Of a stretch of 64,000 nt of DNA, positions 18,560-28,621 are shown one piece after another. How positions within the stretch are numbered: the stretch's first letter is position 1; each line of letters opens with the position of its first letter. The stretch is taken from the NCBI RefSeq assembly GCF_020866925.1, contig NZ_JAJGAK010000004.1, forward strand, positions 220,081 through 284,080. Direction: 5' to 3'. The DNA is from Noviluteimonas lactosilytica. GTDB lineage: Bacteria; Pseudomonadota; Gammaproteobacteria; Xanthomonadales; Xanthomonadaceae. Below the pieces are notes generated by a model. That model saw only the letters and a program-made list of their open reading frames with translations, was not told the DNA's origin and made no database searches. A program made the position numbers and the translations under genes.

Positions 18560-18820
18560 AACATGTCTACTTTTGGTAGCGGCAGCGAACGGGAATCTGG
18601 AACCAGCGATGTAACCACCGGTTTTCGCTACCGCATTTAGCGGGTTTGCGGCCGCCACCACGCTTCACAACGGCGACGGAGTCCGCAATCCTGCGCGTGT
18701 CGAATGGACCATCGGCAGCAAAGGACTGGGGGCGGGGGACGGTGAGGGATCACCAGCCACGGAGCGGCAACTCCTGACCCAGGGGCGCGCACGGCCACGT
18801 GCGCGCCCTTTTTTCTTTCT
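18560..18820 (+). ncRNA. Possible small RNA ending in a strong terminator
   Basis: No convincing gene lies on the plus strand here, yet the stretch ends in a textbook terminator (18782-18820). Hairpins are visible inside: CCGC-ATTTA-GCGG around 18631-18643 and GGTGA-GGGA-TCACC around 18740-18754. A 25-codon frame at 18563-18640 exists but has no clear ribosome-binding site. The sequence does not look like 6S, tmRNA, SRP RNA or RNase P RNA. It could be an unlabelled small RNA or a long leader with early termination. This is inference from structure and context only. Confidence 0.3.
18782..18820 (+). terminator. Strong intrinsic terminator, rightward, with no gene before it
   Basis: GGGCGCGCAC (18783-18792) pairs perfectly with GTGCGCGCCC (18799-18808) over a six-base loop, and is followed by TTTTTTCTTTCTT. 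The nearest upstream protein gene runs the other way, so the terminated transcript must be non-coding or arise within 18441-18782. Confidence 0.85.
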
Positions 18821-18914
18821 TGCGCGCACGTTTTGCGGGACCCCTCCCGGCCCTTCCCCCTGTGTTCGCCGGTTGAAGGGGTCCCCAAGCTTTTTACGTG
18901 GATCTTCCCGAGCC

Positions 18915-18943
18915 CTTGAAAGATCCCGCGCGCGTCCGCAAAT
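18915..18943 (+). promoter_or_regulatory. Heat-shock (sigma-32 type) promoter for groES-groEL
   Basis: CTTGAAA (18915-18921), a 14-base spacer and CCGCAAAT (18936-18943) match the RpoH consensus CTTGAAA-N13-15-CCCCATnT well in the -35 box and moderately in the -10 box. No CIRCE operator is seen, which fits RpoH rather than HrcA control. Confidence 0.6.
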
Positions 18944-18985
18944 GACTCGCCGTCCCGGTGTTCCGGGTCTCTTTTGGCCGCGACT

Positions 18986-19015
18986 TTGGCACTCGCTTTC
19001 CGCGACTGCTAGAAT
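18986..19015 (+). promoter_or_regulatory. Sigma-70 type promoter for groES-groEL
   Basis: TTGGCA (18986-18991), an 18-base spacer and TAGAAT (19010-19015) form a good housekeeping promoter 46 bases upstream of the groES start codon. Together with the RpoH-like site upstream it would give basal plus heat-induced transcription. Confidence 0.6.
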
Positions 19016-19060
19016 TCGCGCCCTTTCCTCAACCACTTCAACCACTTGCGAGGGTTGTAC

Positions 19061-19348
19061 ATGAACATCAAGCCGCTCTACGACCGCGTGGTCATCAAGC
19101 GCATGGAAGAAGAAAAAATGTCGGCCGGCGGGATCGTGATCCCGGACTCGGCGACCGAGAAGCCGATCAAGGGTGAAGTCGTCGCCGTCGGCGAAGGCAA
19201 GGTCCTCGACAACGGCAGCGTGCGGACCCCGAAGGTCAAGGCCGGCGACAAGGTGCTGTTCGGCAAGTACAGCGGCACCGAAGTGAAGCTCGACGGCACC
19301 GAATACCTGGTCGTGAAGGAAGACGACATCCTCGCCGTCATCGGCTGA
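19061..19348 (+). CDS. groES: Co-chaperonin GroES
   Basis: A 95-residue 10-kDa chaperonin that caps the GroEL ring. It starts [18 protein letters not shown]; the mobile loop is [16 protein letters not shown] and the C-terminal part has [20 protein letters not shown]. The start at 19061 has GAGGG about seven bases upstream, and five extra upstream residues are rejected. It heads the groESL operon; groEL follows after 56 bases. Confidence 0.98.
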   Translation: MNIKPLYDRVVIKRMEEEKMSAGGIVIPDSATEKPIKGEVVAVGEGKVLDNGSVRTPKVKAGDKVLFGKYSGTEVKLDGTEYLVVKEDDILAVIG

Positions 19349-19398
19349 GCGTCGCCCTTCGCATCGCAAAGAACACAAGAATTCATCTACTGAGGTAA

Positions 19399-21042
<1,644 letters not shown>

Positions 21043-21087
21043 TTTCGCAAAGCGAAATCAGACATTTGCGCAGCGCCATCCCCGACT

Positions 21088-21127
21088 TTCCCCGCCTTCG
21101 GCGGGGAACCGCCCCCAACTAGGGGGC
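21088..21127. terminator. Two hairpins after groEL
   Basis: TTCCCCGCC-TTC-GGCGGGGAA (21088-21108) and GCCCCC-AACTA-GGGGGC (21111-21127) are perfect stems directly downstream of groEL. Neither is followed by a U-run, so they may protect the 3' end or slow polymerase ahead of the next hairpin. Confidence 0.5.
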
Positions 21128-21166
21128 TAGTCCAAAGAGCCGCTGCTCCAGATGCCGCTGCACCAC

Positions 21167-21200
21167 GAAAGGCCCGCGAAAGCGGGCCTTTCCATTTGGT
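21167..21200 (+). terminator. groEL operon terminator
   Basis: GAAAGGCCCGC (21167-21177) and GCGGGCCTTTC (21182-21192) form an 11-base perfect stem closed by a GAAA tetraloop, followed by the moderately U-rich CATTTGG. It separates groESL from the sigma-factor operon. Confidence 0.65.
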
Positions 21201-21270
21201 TCCGGCAACCGGGCGTATCTTTGAACCGTCGAGCCCCGCAGAGGTAAATACGGGCGACAGGAGGGTCAGG

Positions 21271-21882
21271 ATGGCGCAAGGCCCATGGAACGAGGGCCCC
21301 GACCGCGGGACGCCGCGCGGGGCGGAGCGATCCATCGCCATGGACGAAGCCGATCTCATCGGTCTCGTGGCGATGGAGGACGTGCGCGCCTTCGAGGCGC
21401 TGTATCGCGCCTACTACCCGAGACTCCGCCGTTTCCTGCGCGGCATGTTGCGCCAGTCGACGATGGTGGACGAAGTGCTCGACGACACGATGCTCGTAGC
21501 GTGGCGGAAGGCCCATACGTTCGATGCGACGTCGCGCGTGTCGACGTGGCTGTTCGCGATCGCCTACCGCCAGGCGTTGAAGGCGCTGCGGCGCGTGGAC
21601 TGGTCGCTCCCCGATCCCATCGACGAACCCGCGGCGCCGCGCGATGCCGAACCCGACCACGAACTCGAGCACCGGCAACTGCGCGAACGCCTGGATGCCG
21701 TCCTCGTGCAGCTGTCGCCGGAACACCGCGCGGTGATCGACCTGACCTACTTCCACGGTTGCAGCTGCAAGGAGATCGCCGACATCGTCGGTTGCCCGGT
21801 GGCGACGGTGAAGACGCGCATGTTCTACGCGCGTCGCCACATGAAGGCGCTGCTCGGCGATGAAGGAGCGCAGGCGCTATGA
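21271..21882 (+). CDS. ECF-type RNA polymerase sigma factor
   Basis: A 203-residue group IV sigma factor. Region 2 reads DVRAFEALYRAYYPRLRRFL ... VDEVLDDTMLVAWRKAHTFD ... RVSTWLFAIAYRQALKALRR. Region 4 reads LDAVLVQLSPEHRAVIDLTY ... GCSCKEIADIVGCPVATVKT. The start at 21271 has a strong AGGAGG six bases upstream. Its stop overlaps the anti-sigma start by four bases (ATGA), and that gene in turn overlaps the subtilase. By family it is held inactive by the membrane-bound partner until an envelope signal releases it. The regulon is unknown; the operon itself is the likely first target. Confidence 0.93.
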   Translation: MAQGPWNEGPDRGTPRGAERSIAMDEADLIGLVAMEDVRAFEALYRAYYPRLRRFLRGMLRQSTMVDEVLDDTMLVAWRKAHTFDATSRVSTWLFAIAYRQALKALRRVDWSLPDPIDEPAAPRDAEPDHELEHRQLRERLDAVLVQLSPEHRAVIDLTYFHGCSCKEIADIVGCPVATVKTRMFYARRHMKALLGDEGAQAL

Positions 21883-22547
21883 ACGGTCGCATCCTCTCCT
21901 TCGAAGGCCACGCGCATCGCGACGTCGAACGGCTGCTGCCGTGGTACGCCAACGCGACGCTCGATGACGACGAAACCGCGCAGGTCGAACGTCACCTCGC
22001 CGATTGCGCGTCGTGCCGCGCCGAACTCGCCGCCGTGCGTGCGGTGATCGATGCGAACGACGCGATGCAACCGGCCGACGATCCGCGCGACGCCGATCGC
22101 GCGTGGTCGCACATGCGCCAACGGCTGCATGCCGCGCGCCGCGCACCGTCGACGCGCTTCGACCTGGGTCGCGTGCGCGACGGATGGAACGGTTCGGCGC
22201 CGTGGATGCGGATCGCACTCGCCGCGCAATGCGCCGCCGTCGTCGTGCTCGCCGCCTTCCTCCTGCGCACCGAGCCGGCACCGCAACCGCAGACCTTCCA
22301 CACCCTGTCGGCCACGCCTTCGCCGGTGTCGTCGCAGGACACCTTGCTCGTCGTGTTCGACCCGCGCCTGACCGATGCGCAATTGCGGGAATTGCTCGGC
22401 GCGAACCACGCACGCATCGTGGACGGGCCGAACGCGACGGGCGCCTTCCTCGTGGCCACGCCTCCGGGCCAGGCCGAACCCGTGCGCAATGCACTGCGCG
22501 CATCGCCCGGCGTGGCGATGGCCGAGCGTCTTGCGCCGCCGGAATGA
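21879..22547 (+). CDS. Zinc-finger transmembrane anti-sigma factor with propeptide-like C-terminal domain
   Basis: A 222-residue protein. The cytoplasmic part has a ZAS-type zinc motif, HLADCASCRAEL (H39, C43, C46), that would grip the sigma factor. One membrane helix spans about residues 108-130 (WMRIALAAQCAAVVVLAAFL). The periplasmic part (residues 153-217) reads DTLLVVFDPRLTDAQLRELL ... NATGAFLVATPPGQAEPVRN ... ALRASPGVAMAERL. This resembles the ferredoxin-like I9 propeptide style found in subtilases, including the one encoded next door. The gene overlaps both neighbours by four bases. A model in which the protease recognises or is held by this domain is inference. Confidence 0.82.
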   Translation: MNGRILSFEGHAHRDVERLLPWYANATLDDDETAQVERHLADCASCRAELAAVRAVIDANDAMQPADDPRDADRAWSHMRQRLHAARRAPSTRFDLGRVRDGWNGSAPWMRIALAAQCAAVVVLAAFLLRTEPAPQPQTFHTLSATPSPVSSQDTLLVVFDPRLTDAQLRELLGANHARIVDGPNATGAFLVATPPGQAEPVRNALRASPGVAMAERLAPPE

Positions 22548-23815
22548 AACGCGTGCGCTGGCTGCTCCTCCTGCTGCTCGCCCTGCTTTCCGGCGGCGCG
22601 CTCGCCGCGCAGCCCGACGCTTCGTACGACCACGACACATCGCGCGACGTCCTGCTGATGCTGCGCGCCCCCGCCGCGCACGCGACGCCGGAGGCCGGTT
22701 ACATCGGCGACTACCGCAACGCGCCGGGCCACAAGGCGCGCGCACGCATCGCGCGCAAGCTCGCCGCCGCACACGGCATGGCGCTGCGCACGGATTGGCC
22801 GATGCCCGCGCTCGGCCTGGATTGCTACGTGCTCGAAGCGAAGGACGCGCAATCCGCCGAACAGGCCGTCGCTTCGCTTGCATCGGATCCGCGCGTCGAA
22901 TCCGTGCAGTCGATGCAGCGCTTCGATTCGCTCGCGGCAGGCCAGGACCCCTTGTATCCCGCGCAGCCCGCGGGCGTGGCGTGGAAACTGGACGAACTGC
23001 ACGCCTTCGCGACCGGGCGCGGCGTCACCGTCGCGGTGATCGACAGCGGCATCGCCGCGTCGCACGCCGACCTGCGCGGACAGATTTCAGAATCCCGCGA
23101 CTTCGTCGCCGACGACAACGCACGTCGTGCGATTCCAGAGACGCACGGCACCGAGGTCGCGGGCCTGATCGCGGCGCGCGCCGGCAATGCACTCGGCATC
23201 GCCGGCGTCGCACCCGACGCCAGGCTGCTCGCGCTGCGCGCGTGCTGGCAGGCGAACGGCAAGGGGCGCGCGCAATGCAACACGTTCACGCTCGCCAAGG
23301 CCCTGCAGTTCGCGATCGACAGTCGCGCGCAGGTGATCAACCTCAGCCTCGGCGGTCCGCGCGACGTGCTGCTGTCGCGCTTGGTCGACGTTGCGATGCA
23401 GCGCGGCGCGGCGGTGGTCGCCGCCGTCGATCCGCGCGCGGCCGACGGCGGTTTTCCCGCGTCGCATCCGGGCGTGGTCGCGGTCGCGGGCGATGCCTCG
23501 CGCGCGCTGCCGTTCCGCGCCTTCCTCGCGCCGGCCGACGCCCTGCCGACCACGACGGTCGATGGCGGATGGGGACTCGTCGGTGGCACGTCCTTCGCCG
23601 CCGCGCAGGTGAGCGGCCTGGTCGCGTTGCTGCGCGACGCCGCCCCGCGCCTGCGCAGTGCTGCAGTGCGTGACGCACTCGCGCCCGGACCTGCGCTAGG
23701 CTCCGCTGCGGCGCGACCCCTGTCGATCGACGCCTGCGCCGCCTTCGCGCGCGCCGGCCCCGGATGTGCCTGCGGATGCAGGCTCGCCGATGCACAGGAG
23801 ACGCCGCGCCACTGA
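22544..23815 (+). CDS. Subtilase (S8) serine protease, secreted, altered oxyanion residue
   Basis: A 423-residue preproprotein. Signal peptide RWLLLLLLALLSGGALAA, then a propeptide of about 110 residues ending before PLYPAQPAGVAWKLDELHA. The catalytic triad is intact: Asp167 in VAVIDSGIAASH, His201 in ETHGTEVAGLIAA and Ser350 in GGTSFAAAQVSG. The position that normally holds the oxyanion asparagine (AAGN in most subtilases) reads VVAAVDPRAADGG, so Asn is replaced by Asp. The same replacement occurs in the convertase PC2. A Cys-rich tail (GPGCACGC) ends the protein. It overlaps the anti-sigma gene by four bases, which suggests a sensing or processing protease of this sigma circuit. Confidence 0.88.
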   Translation: MKRVRWLLLLLLALLSGGALAAQPDASYDHDTSRDVLLMLRAPAAHATPEAGYIGDYRNAPGHKARARIARKLAAAHGMALRTDWPMPALGLDCYVLEAKDAQSAEQAVASLASDPRVESVQSMQRFDSLAAGQDPLYPAQPAGVAWKLDELHAFATGRGVTVAVIDSGIAASHADLRGQISESRDFVADDNARRAIPETHGTEVAGLIAARAGNALGIAGVAPDARLLALRACWQANGKGRAQCNTFTLAKALQFAIDSRAQVINLSLGGPRDVLLSRLVDVAMQRGAAVVAAVDPRAADGGFPASHPGVVAVAGDASRALPFRAFLAPADALPTTTVDGGWGLVGGTSFAAAQVSGLVALLRDAAPRLRSAAVRDALAPGPALGSAAARPLSIDACAAFARAGPGCACGCRLADAQETPRH

Positions 23816-23824
23816 GAGCGCGCA

Positions 23825-24646
23825 GTGCGGCGGATCGCCACGGAGCGTTGGAAGGGACTGCGATGCGCGCTCGCCGCGCTCGCGTGCCTTTGCGCGTTCG
23901 ATGCGGCCGCGCAGGTTTCCGGCACCGTCGGCGTCGTGTCCGACTATCGCTATCGCGGCTACTCGCTGAGCGACGGCGATCCCGCCGTGCAGGCGAGCGT
24001 CGCGTACGACTGGGCGCAAGGTGCGTATACAGGCCTGTTCGCATCGAGCGCGGATTACGGCGGCGAGAGCGGTGTGCAGTTCGTGCCGTACTTCGGCTAC
24101 GCGCGTCGCGACGCGCAGGGGCGCAGCTGGGACGTCGGCGTGCGTTACTCGCATTTCAGCGCGAACGACGAAGCCGACTACGTCGAAGTGCACGGCGGCG
24201 TGGCCTGGCGTCGCGCCGCGTTGCGCATGCATTACGCGCCCGACTACTTCGGACAGGTGTCCAACGTCTATGTCGAACTCGACGGCAGTGTGCCGTTCGG
24301 GGAACGCTGGCGCTGGTTGTGGCACGTGGGCGTTGCGCACAGCGGGCGCGGGGCGAACGCCTACGACCCCACGCCCGAGACGCCCGGCGGAGGCTCCGGA
24401 GGCGGCGGCGGAGACTACGACCCGAACAACGCACGCCCCGCGCGCGCCTTCTATTACAGCGAAGAACTCCGCGACGACGATCGCACGCGCATCGACGTGC
24501 GCACCGGCGTGTCCTTCACCACGCGCGCGTGCGATGTGCAACTGACCTGGCAATCGATCGACGGCGAGGACGCCACCGCGTACGCCGTCCCGTGGAATCC
24601 GCGCGACCGCTCGGGCTGGGTCCTGGGCTGCGTGTATCGCTGGTAA
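23825..24646 (+). CDS. TorF-type outer-membrane protein
   Basis: A 273-residue protein starting at a GTG nine bases after the subtilase stop. Signal peptide LAALACLCAFDAAAQ, then the conserved opening GTVGVVSDYRYRGYSLSDGD of the TorF (TIGR02001) family of putative porins and many alternating amphipathic strands (YFGYARRD, WDVGVRYSHFSA, AALRMHYAPDYFG). A Gly-rich loop (PGGGSGGGGGDYD) occurs about residue 185. It ends in VLGCVYRW, a Trp-terminated strand typical of outer-membrane barrels. It is probably part of the sigma/anti-sigma/subtilase transcript. The substrate is unknown. Confidence 0.8.
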   Translation: MRRIATERWKGLRCALAALACLCAFDAAAQVSGTVGVVSDYRYRGYSLSDGDPAVQASVAYDWAQGAYTGLFASSADYGGESGVQFVPYFGYARRDAQGRSWDVGVRYSHFSANDEADYVEVHGGVAWRRAALRMHYAPDYFGQVSNVYVELDGSVPFGERWRWLWHVGVAHSGRGANAYDPTPETPGGGSGGGGGDYDPNNARPARAFYYSEELRDDDRTRIDVRTGVSFTTRACDVQLTWQSIDGEDATAYAVPWNPRDRSGWVLGCVYRW

Positions 24647-24676
24647 CGACATCGCTGGTACCGACAAGGAATCGCC

Positions 24677-25819
24677 ATGGCCCGCACGCCGTTGTTCGCC
24701 CTGCTGCAACGCGCCGCACGCATCGCGCGCAATGCTTCGCACGCCGACATGCCGCTCGACGAATTCCAGGAACGCGGCCGCGCGCTGCGCGTCGACGCCA
24801 CGCGTCGCCGATTGTTGCAAGGCGCCGCGGCGAGCCTCGCGCTCACCGCATGCGCACCGGCGACACGCATCGCGGGCGGCGGCGGCATGCCCGACGTCGC
24901 GATCGTCGGCGCCGGCATCGCGGGCCTCACCGCCGCATGGCGCCTGCGCCAGGCCGGCGTGCCCGCGCGTGTGTTCGAAGCGCAAGCGCGCGTCGGTGGT
25001 CGCATGCTCAGCCTGCGCGACCACTTCCCGAACGGGCAGGTGATCGAACTCGGCGGCGAACTGATCGACACGGGACACGTGCGCATCCGCGCGCTCGCGT
25101 CCGAACTCGGCATCACGCTCGACGACCTGCTCGACGGCGATACCGACGTGGATACGTGGTGGTTCGGCGGCCGCCGCATCGGCGAACGCGAACTCGTCGA
25201 AGCCTTCGTCCCGATCGCGGCGATGATCGAACGCGATGTCGCGACGCTCGGCGAAGGCGCGCTCGACTACACCGACACGAACCCCGCCTTCCGCGCGCTC
25301 GACGCGATCTCGATCGCGCAATGGCTCGACCGCAACGGCGTGAGCGGCTGGCTGCGCGACCTGATCGACGTGGCGTACACCACCGAGATGGGCCTGCAGA
25401 TCGAAGAGCAGAGCGCGCTTAACCTGCTCACCTTCATCGGCACCGAGGACGACGACGCGTTCAAGGTCTTCGGCGAAAGCGACGAGCGCTTCCACGTGCG
25501 CGGCGGCAACGATCTGATTCCCCGCACGCTCGCCGACCGGATGCCCGGCACCGTCGAAACCGGCCACGTGCTCGAAGCCGTGCGCACCGAAGGCAGCGGT
25601 GTCGTGCTGACCTTCCGCCGCGCATTCAGGCAAGGCGATCGCGGCGTGCCGCGTGAGCCTTCCTGTACCCGCCGGTATTTTTTTGCAGTGCAGCGTGCAT
25701 TCGCGATAACGAATCCTTCACCCTTGGGCTGCATCCCGACGTGGGGGAGGGAGCAGGCCCGCAACCGGTTCGTCCGGGGCGGGCTTTTTATTTGCCTCAT
25801 GCCACGTCCATCGGAATGA
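24677..25819 (+). pseudogene. Flavin amine oxidase, truncated: C-terminal half missing
   Basis: The first 315 or so residues are a good flavin monoamine oxidase: a Tat-like or lipoprotein leader (RRRLLQGAAASLALTACAP), the dinucleotide-binding DVAIVGAGIAGLTAAWRLR, GRMLSLRDHFPNGQVIELGG and YTTEMGLQIEEQSALNLLTF. Family members run about 450-530 residues and end in a second FAD-binding stretch with a GEHT-like motif. Here homology stops near base 25620 after GSGVVLTFRR. The rest of the frame ([20 protein letters not shown]...) reads through a lower-GC stretch and a terminator hairpin until a stop at 25819. The enzyme therefore lacks part of its FAD site and is unlikely to work. A deletion or replacement event is inferred. 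Confidence 0.7.
25683..25793 (+). ncRNA. Possible short RNA unit (promoter and terminator) upstream of glnE
   Basis: Inside the non-homologous tail of the truncated oxidase are TTGCAG (25683-25688), a 16-base spacer and GATAAC (25705-25710). A strong terminator at 25755-25793 follows: GCCCGC/GCGGGC with an inner CCGG/CCGG stem and the run TTTTTATTT. A transcript of about 75-80 bases would result. The base composition is lower in GC than the flanks. I recognise no known RNA family or riboswitch. It may simply be the terminator of the upstream operon. Confidence 0.35.
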
Positions 25820-25827
25820 TGTCGGCG

Positions 25828-28593
25828 ATGACGGACCTCGCCGACGATTACGCCAAGCGCCAGCTCGAACGACTGCGCGCCGCCGTGCCCACGCCCTGGG
25901 CGCCCCATGCCGAATCCATCCTCTTCGACGTCGCGCGCGCGAGCGACTTCGCGATCGACACGCTGCTCAGGCAGCCGGCGCTCGTCGATACGCTCGCTTC
26001 GTTCGCGCCGCCCGCGTCGCTGGTGCTCGCGCGCGATGCGCGACGCGATTGGGGGACGTTGCTTCGGCGACATCGCACCGCCGAATCGACGCGCCTGGTC
26101 TTTCGCGACGTCGCTGGCGTGGACGATGTCGACGCGACCCTCGCGGGCAGCACGCGTCTCGCGGATCAATGCCTGCAGGTCGCGCTCGAAGCACTCGAAG
26201 TCGAATTCGCGGAACGCTTCGGTCGCGTGCGCGCGCCCGACGGCAGCGCGCAGCGGCTGGTGGTGTTCGGCCTCGGCAAACTCGGCGGCGGCGAACTCAA
26301 CTTCTCCTCCGACGTCGACCTCGTCTACGCGTATCCGCAGGAAGGCGAAGCCGACGGCCCGCGTTCGCTCGCGGCGGAAGACTATTTCGCGCGGCTCGGG
26401 CAACAACTCGCGAAGCTGCTCGACGAAGTGACGGCCGACGGGTTCTCGCATCGCGTCGACTTGCGCCTGCGCCCGTTCGGCAACGCGGGGCGCGTGGCGC
26501 TGCCGTTCGCCGCGATGGAGTCGTACTTCCAGCGCGAAGGTCGCGACTGGGAACGCTACGCGTGGCAGAAGGCGCGCCCGGTCGCGGGGGATGTCGCCGC
26601 GGGCCTGCGCTTTCTCGAAACGCTGCGGCCCTTCGTCTATCGCCGCTATCTCGACTACGGCGCGCTCGACGGCCTGCGCGAGATGAAGGCCGCGATCGCC
26701 GCGGAAGTCGCGCGCAAGGAACTCGCCGACGACGTGAAGCGCGGCCCCGGCGGCATCCGCGAGATCGAATTCCTCGTGCAGGCGTTGCAGTTGATCCGCG
26801 GCGGGCGCGAGCCCGCGTTGCGCGAACGCCGCCTGCTGCCGGCGCTCGATGCGCTCGTCGACGCAGGGCAGGTGTCGACCGAAGCGGGCGCGGCGCTCAC
26901 CGACGCATACCGTTTCCTGCGCCGCCTCGAAAATCGCCTGCAGATGTTGCGCGACGCGCAGACGCACGCCTTGCCGCAGGGCGAGCTCGATCGCCATCGC
27001 ATCGCGCGCGGACTCGGGTTCGACGACTGGACGGGGTTGCGCACGACGCTCGATGCGCATCGCGGTCGCGTGGCCACCGAATTCGAAGCGCTGCTCGCCC
27101 CGCGCGGTCGCACCGCGGCGCCGAGCGAACTCGCGACCTACTGGCGCGCGTTGCCCGACGCGGGCGATGCGCAGACGCTCACCGACGCGGGCTTCCGCGA
27201 CAGCGAAACGCTCGACGGCAGCCTGCGCGATTTCGCGCGCGCGCCCGGCGTGCGCACGTTGTCCGACGCGACGCGCGCGCGCCTGGATCGCGTGCTGCCA
27301 GCGTTGCTCGCGTCCGCCGCGCGTGCGACGCAACCGGATGCCGCGTTGCGTCGCGTGTTGCCGCTGTTGCACACCTTGCTCCGTCGCGCGAGCTACCTCG
27401 CGTTGCTCGACGAACAACCGCCCGCGCTCGCGCGCCTGGTCGACGTGGTTTCGGGTAGCGCGCTGCTCGCCGAACGCATCGCGGCGCATCCGCTGTTGCT
27501 CGACGAACTGCTGGATCGACGCACCAATGAAGCGATGCCCGCGCGCGAGGACTTCGTCGCCGCCTGCAGCGCGACGCTGCGCGACGACGATGCCGAAGCC
27601 GCGTTGATGGCCCTGAACGAAGTGCGCCAGGCGCTGAGTTTCCGCATCGCGCTCGCGACGCTCGATGCGCGCCAGTCGGCGCAGGACAGCGCGCGATTGC
27701 TGGCGTGGCTCGCCGACGCGGTGGTGCAGGTCGTGCTCGAACTCGCGCAGCGCGAAGTGGAACGCGCGCATGGCCGCGTGCCCGGTGCGCGTTTCGCCGT
27801 GCTCGGTTACGGCAGCCTCGGTGGCCAGGAACTCGGCTTCGGTTCCGACCTCGACCTCGTGTTTCTCTACGACGCGCCGCCCGATGCGCATTCCGACGGT
27901 GCGCGGCCGCTCGATGCATCGCGCTGGTTCGCGCGCCTGGCGCAGAAGATCGTCGCGCTGCTCGGCACCGTGACGGGCGCGGGGCGCCTGTACGACGTCG
28001 ACGTGCGCCTGCGCCCCGATGGCGCGAAGGGCCTGCTGGTGTCGAGCCTCGCGAGTTTTTCCGACTACCAGCGCGAACGCGCGTGGACCTGGGAACACCA
28101 GGCGTTGGTGCGCGCGCTCGGCGTGGCAGGCGATGCCACGCTGATCGCGGACTTCGAACGCGTGCGCGCGGAAACGCTGGCACGCGCACGCGACCCGGAA
28201 ACGCTGCGCGGCGAGATCGTGCAGATGCGCCAGCGCATGCGCGCCGAACTCGATCGCACGGATGCGGCGCGCTTCGATCTCAAGCAAGGCGATGGCGGCC
28301 TCGTCGACCTCGAGTTCCTGCTGCAGTGGGGCGTGCTGGATCGCGCCGACGAGAATGCGGCGTGGCTGAAGCCGCGCGATACGCCGGGGCTGCTGCGCCT
28401 GGCGTGCGAGGACGGGCTCTACGATCGCGAACGCTGCGATGCGTTGCTCGCGGCGCATGCGGCGCTGCTCGATGCGGGATTGAAGTGCACGCTGGATCGC
28501 CGCCCGCGCATCACCGCGGAAACCGATGCGATCGCGGCGGCGCGCGCGACCATCCGCGCGGCGACGCAAGGCGCGGGGCTCGCGTTCGGCTGA
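25828..28593 (+). CDS. glnE: Bifunctional glutamine synthetase adenylyltransferase/deadenylase
   Basis: About 921 residues, close to the 946 of the enteric enzyme. Two nucleotidyltransferase domains are visible. The N-terminal deadenylase has [20 protein letters not shown] with DLVYAY; the C-terminal adenylylase has [20 protein letters not shown] with [11 protein letters not shown]-responsive helical linker joins them. GlnE adenylylates glutamine synthetase under nitrogen excess and removes the AMP under limitation. Several start codons are possible (25816, 25819, 25828); [16 protein letters not shown] is chosen. The gene directly follows the truncated oxidase. Confidence 0.95.
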   Translation: MTDLADDYAKRQLERLRAAVPTPWAPHAESILFDVARASDFAIDTLLRQPALVDTLASFAPPASLVLARDARRDWGTLLRRHRTAESTRLVFRDVAGVDDVDATLAGSTRLADQCLQVALEALEVEFAERFGRVRAPDGSAQRLVVFGLGKLGGGELNFSSDVDLVYAYPQEGEADGPRSLAAEDYFARLGQQLAKLLDEVTADGFSHRVDLRLRPFGNAGRVALPFAAMESYFQREGRDWERYAWQKARPVAGDVAAGLRFLETLRPFVYRRYLDYGALDGLREMKAAIAAEVARKELADDVKRGPGGIREIEFLVQALQLIRGGREPALRERRLLPALDALVDAGQVSTEAGAALTDAYRFLRRLENRLQMLRDAQTHALPQGELDRHRIARGLGFDDWTGLRTTLDAHRGRVATEFEALLAPRGRTAAPSELATYWRALPDAGDAQTLTDAGFRDSETLDGSLRDFARAPGVRTLSDATRARLDRVLPALLASAARATQPDAALRRVLPLLHTLLRRASYLALLDEQPPALARLVDVVSGSALLAERIAAHPLLLDELLDRRTNEAMPAREDFVAACSATLRDDDAEAALMALNEVRQALSFRIALATLDARQSAQDSARLLAWLADAVVQVVLELAQREVERAHGRVPGARFAVLGYGSLGGQELGFGSDLDLVFLYDAPPDAHSDGARPLDASRWFARLAQKIVALLGTVTGAGRLYDVDVRLRPDGAKGLLVSSLASFSDYQRERAWTWEHQALVRALGVAGDATLIADFERVRAETLARARDPETLRGEIVQMRQRMRAELDRTDAARFDLKQGDGGLVDLEFLLQWGVLDRADENAAWLKPRDTPGLLRLACEDGLYDRERCDALLAAHAALLDAGLKCTLDRRPRITAETDAIAAARATIRAATQGAGLAFG

Positions 28594-28621
28594 GCGACGT
28601 TCCGGTCCGCGCTGCCGCGCG

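Noticed and set aside
18563..18640. A 25-codon frame inside the region before groES
   Set aside because: No clear ribosome-binding site and no similarity pattern; kept only as part of the possible small RNA.
18560..18820. Identity as 6S RNA, tmRNA, SRP RNA or RNase P RNA
   Set aside because: None of the conserved core sequences of these RNAs is present.
21196..21270. An upstream GTG-type start for the ECF sigma factor
   Set aside because: AGGAGG is correctly spaced only for the ATG at 21271, and the extra residues overlap the groEL terminator.
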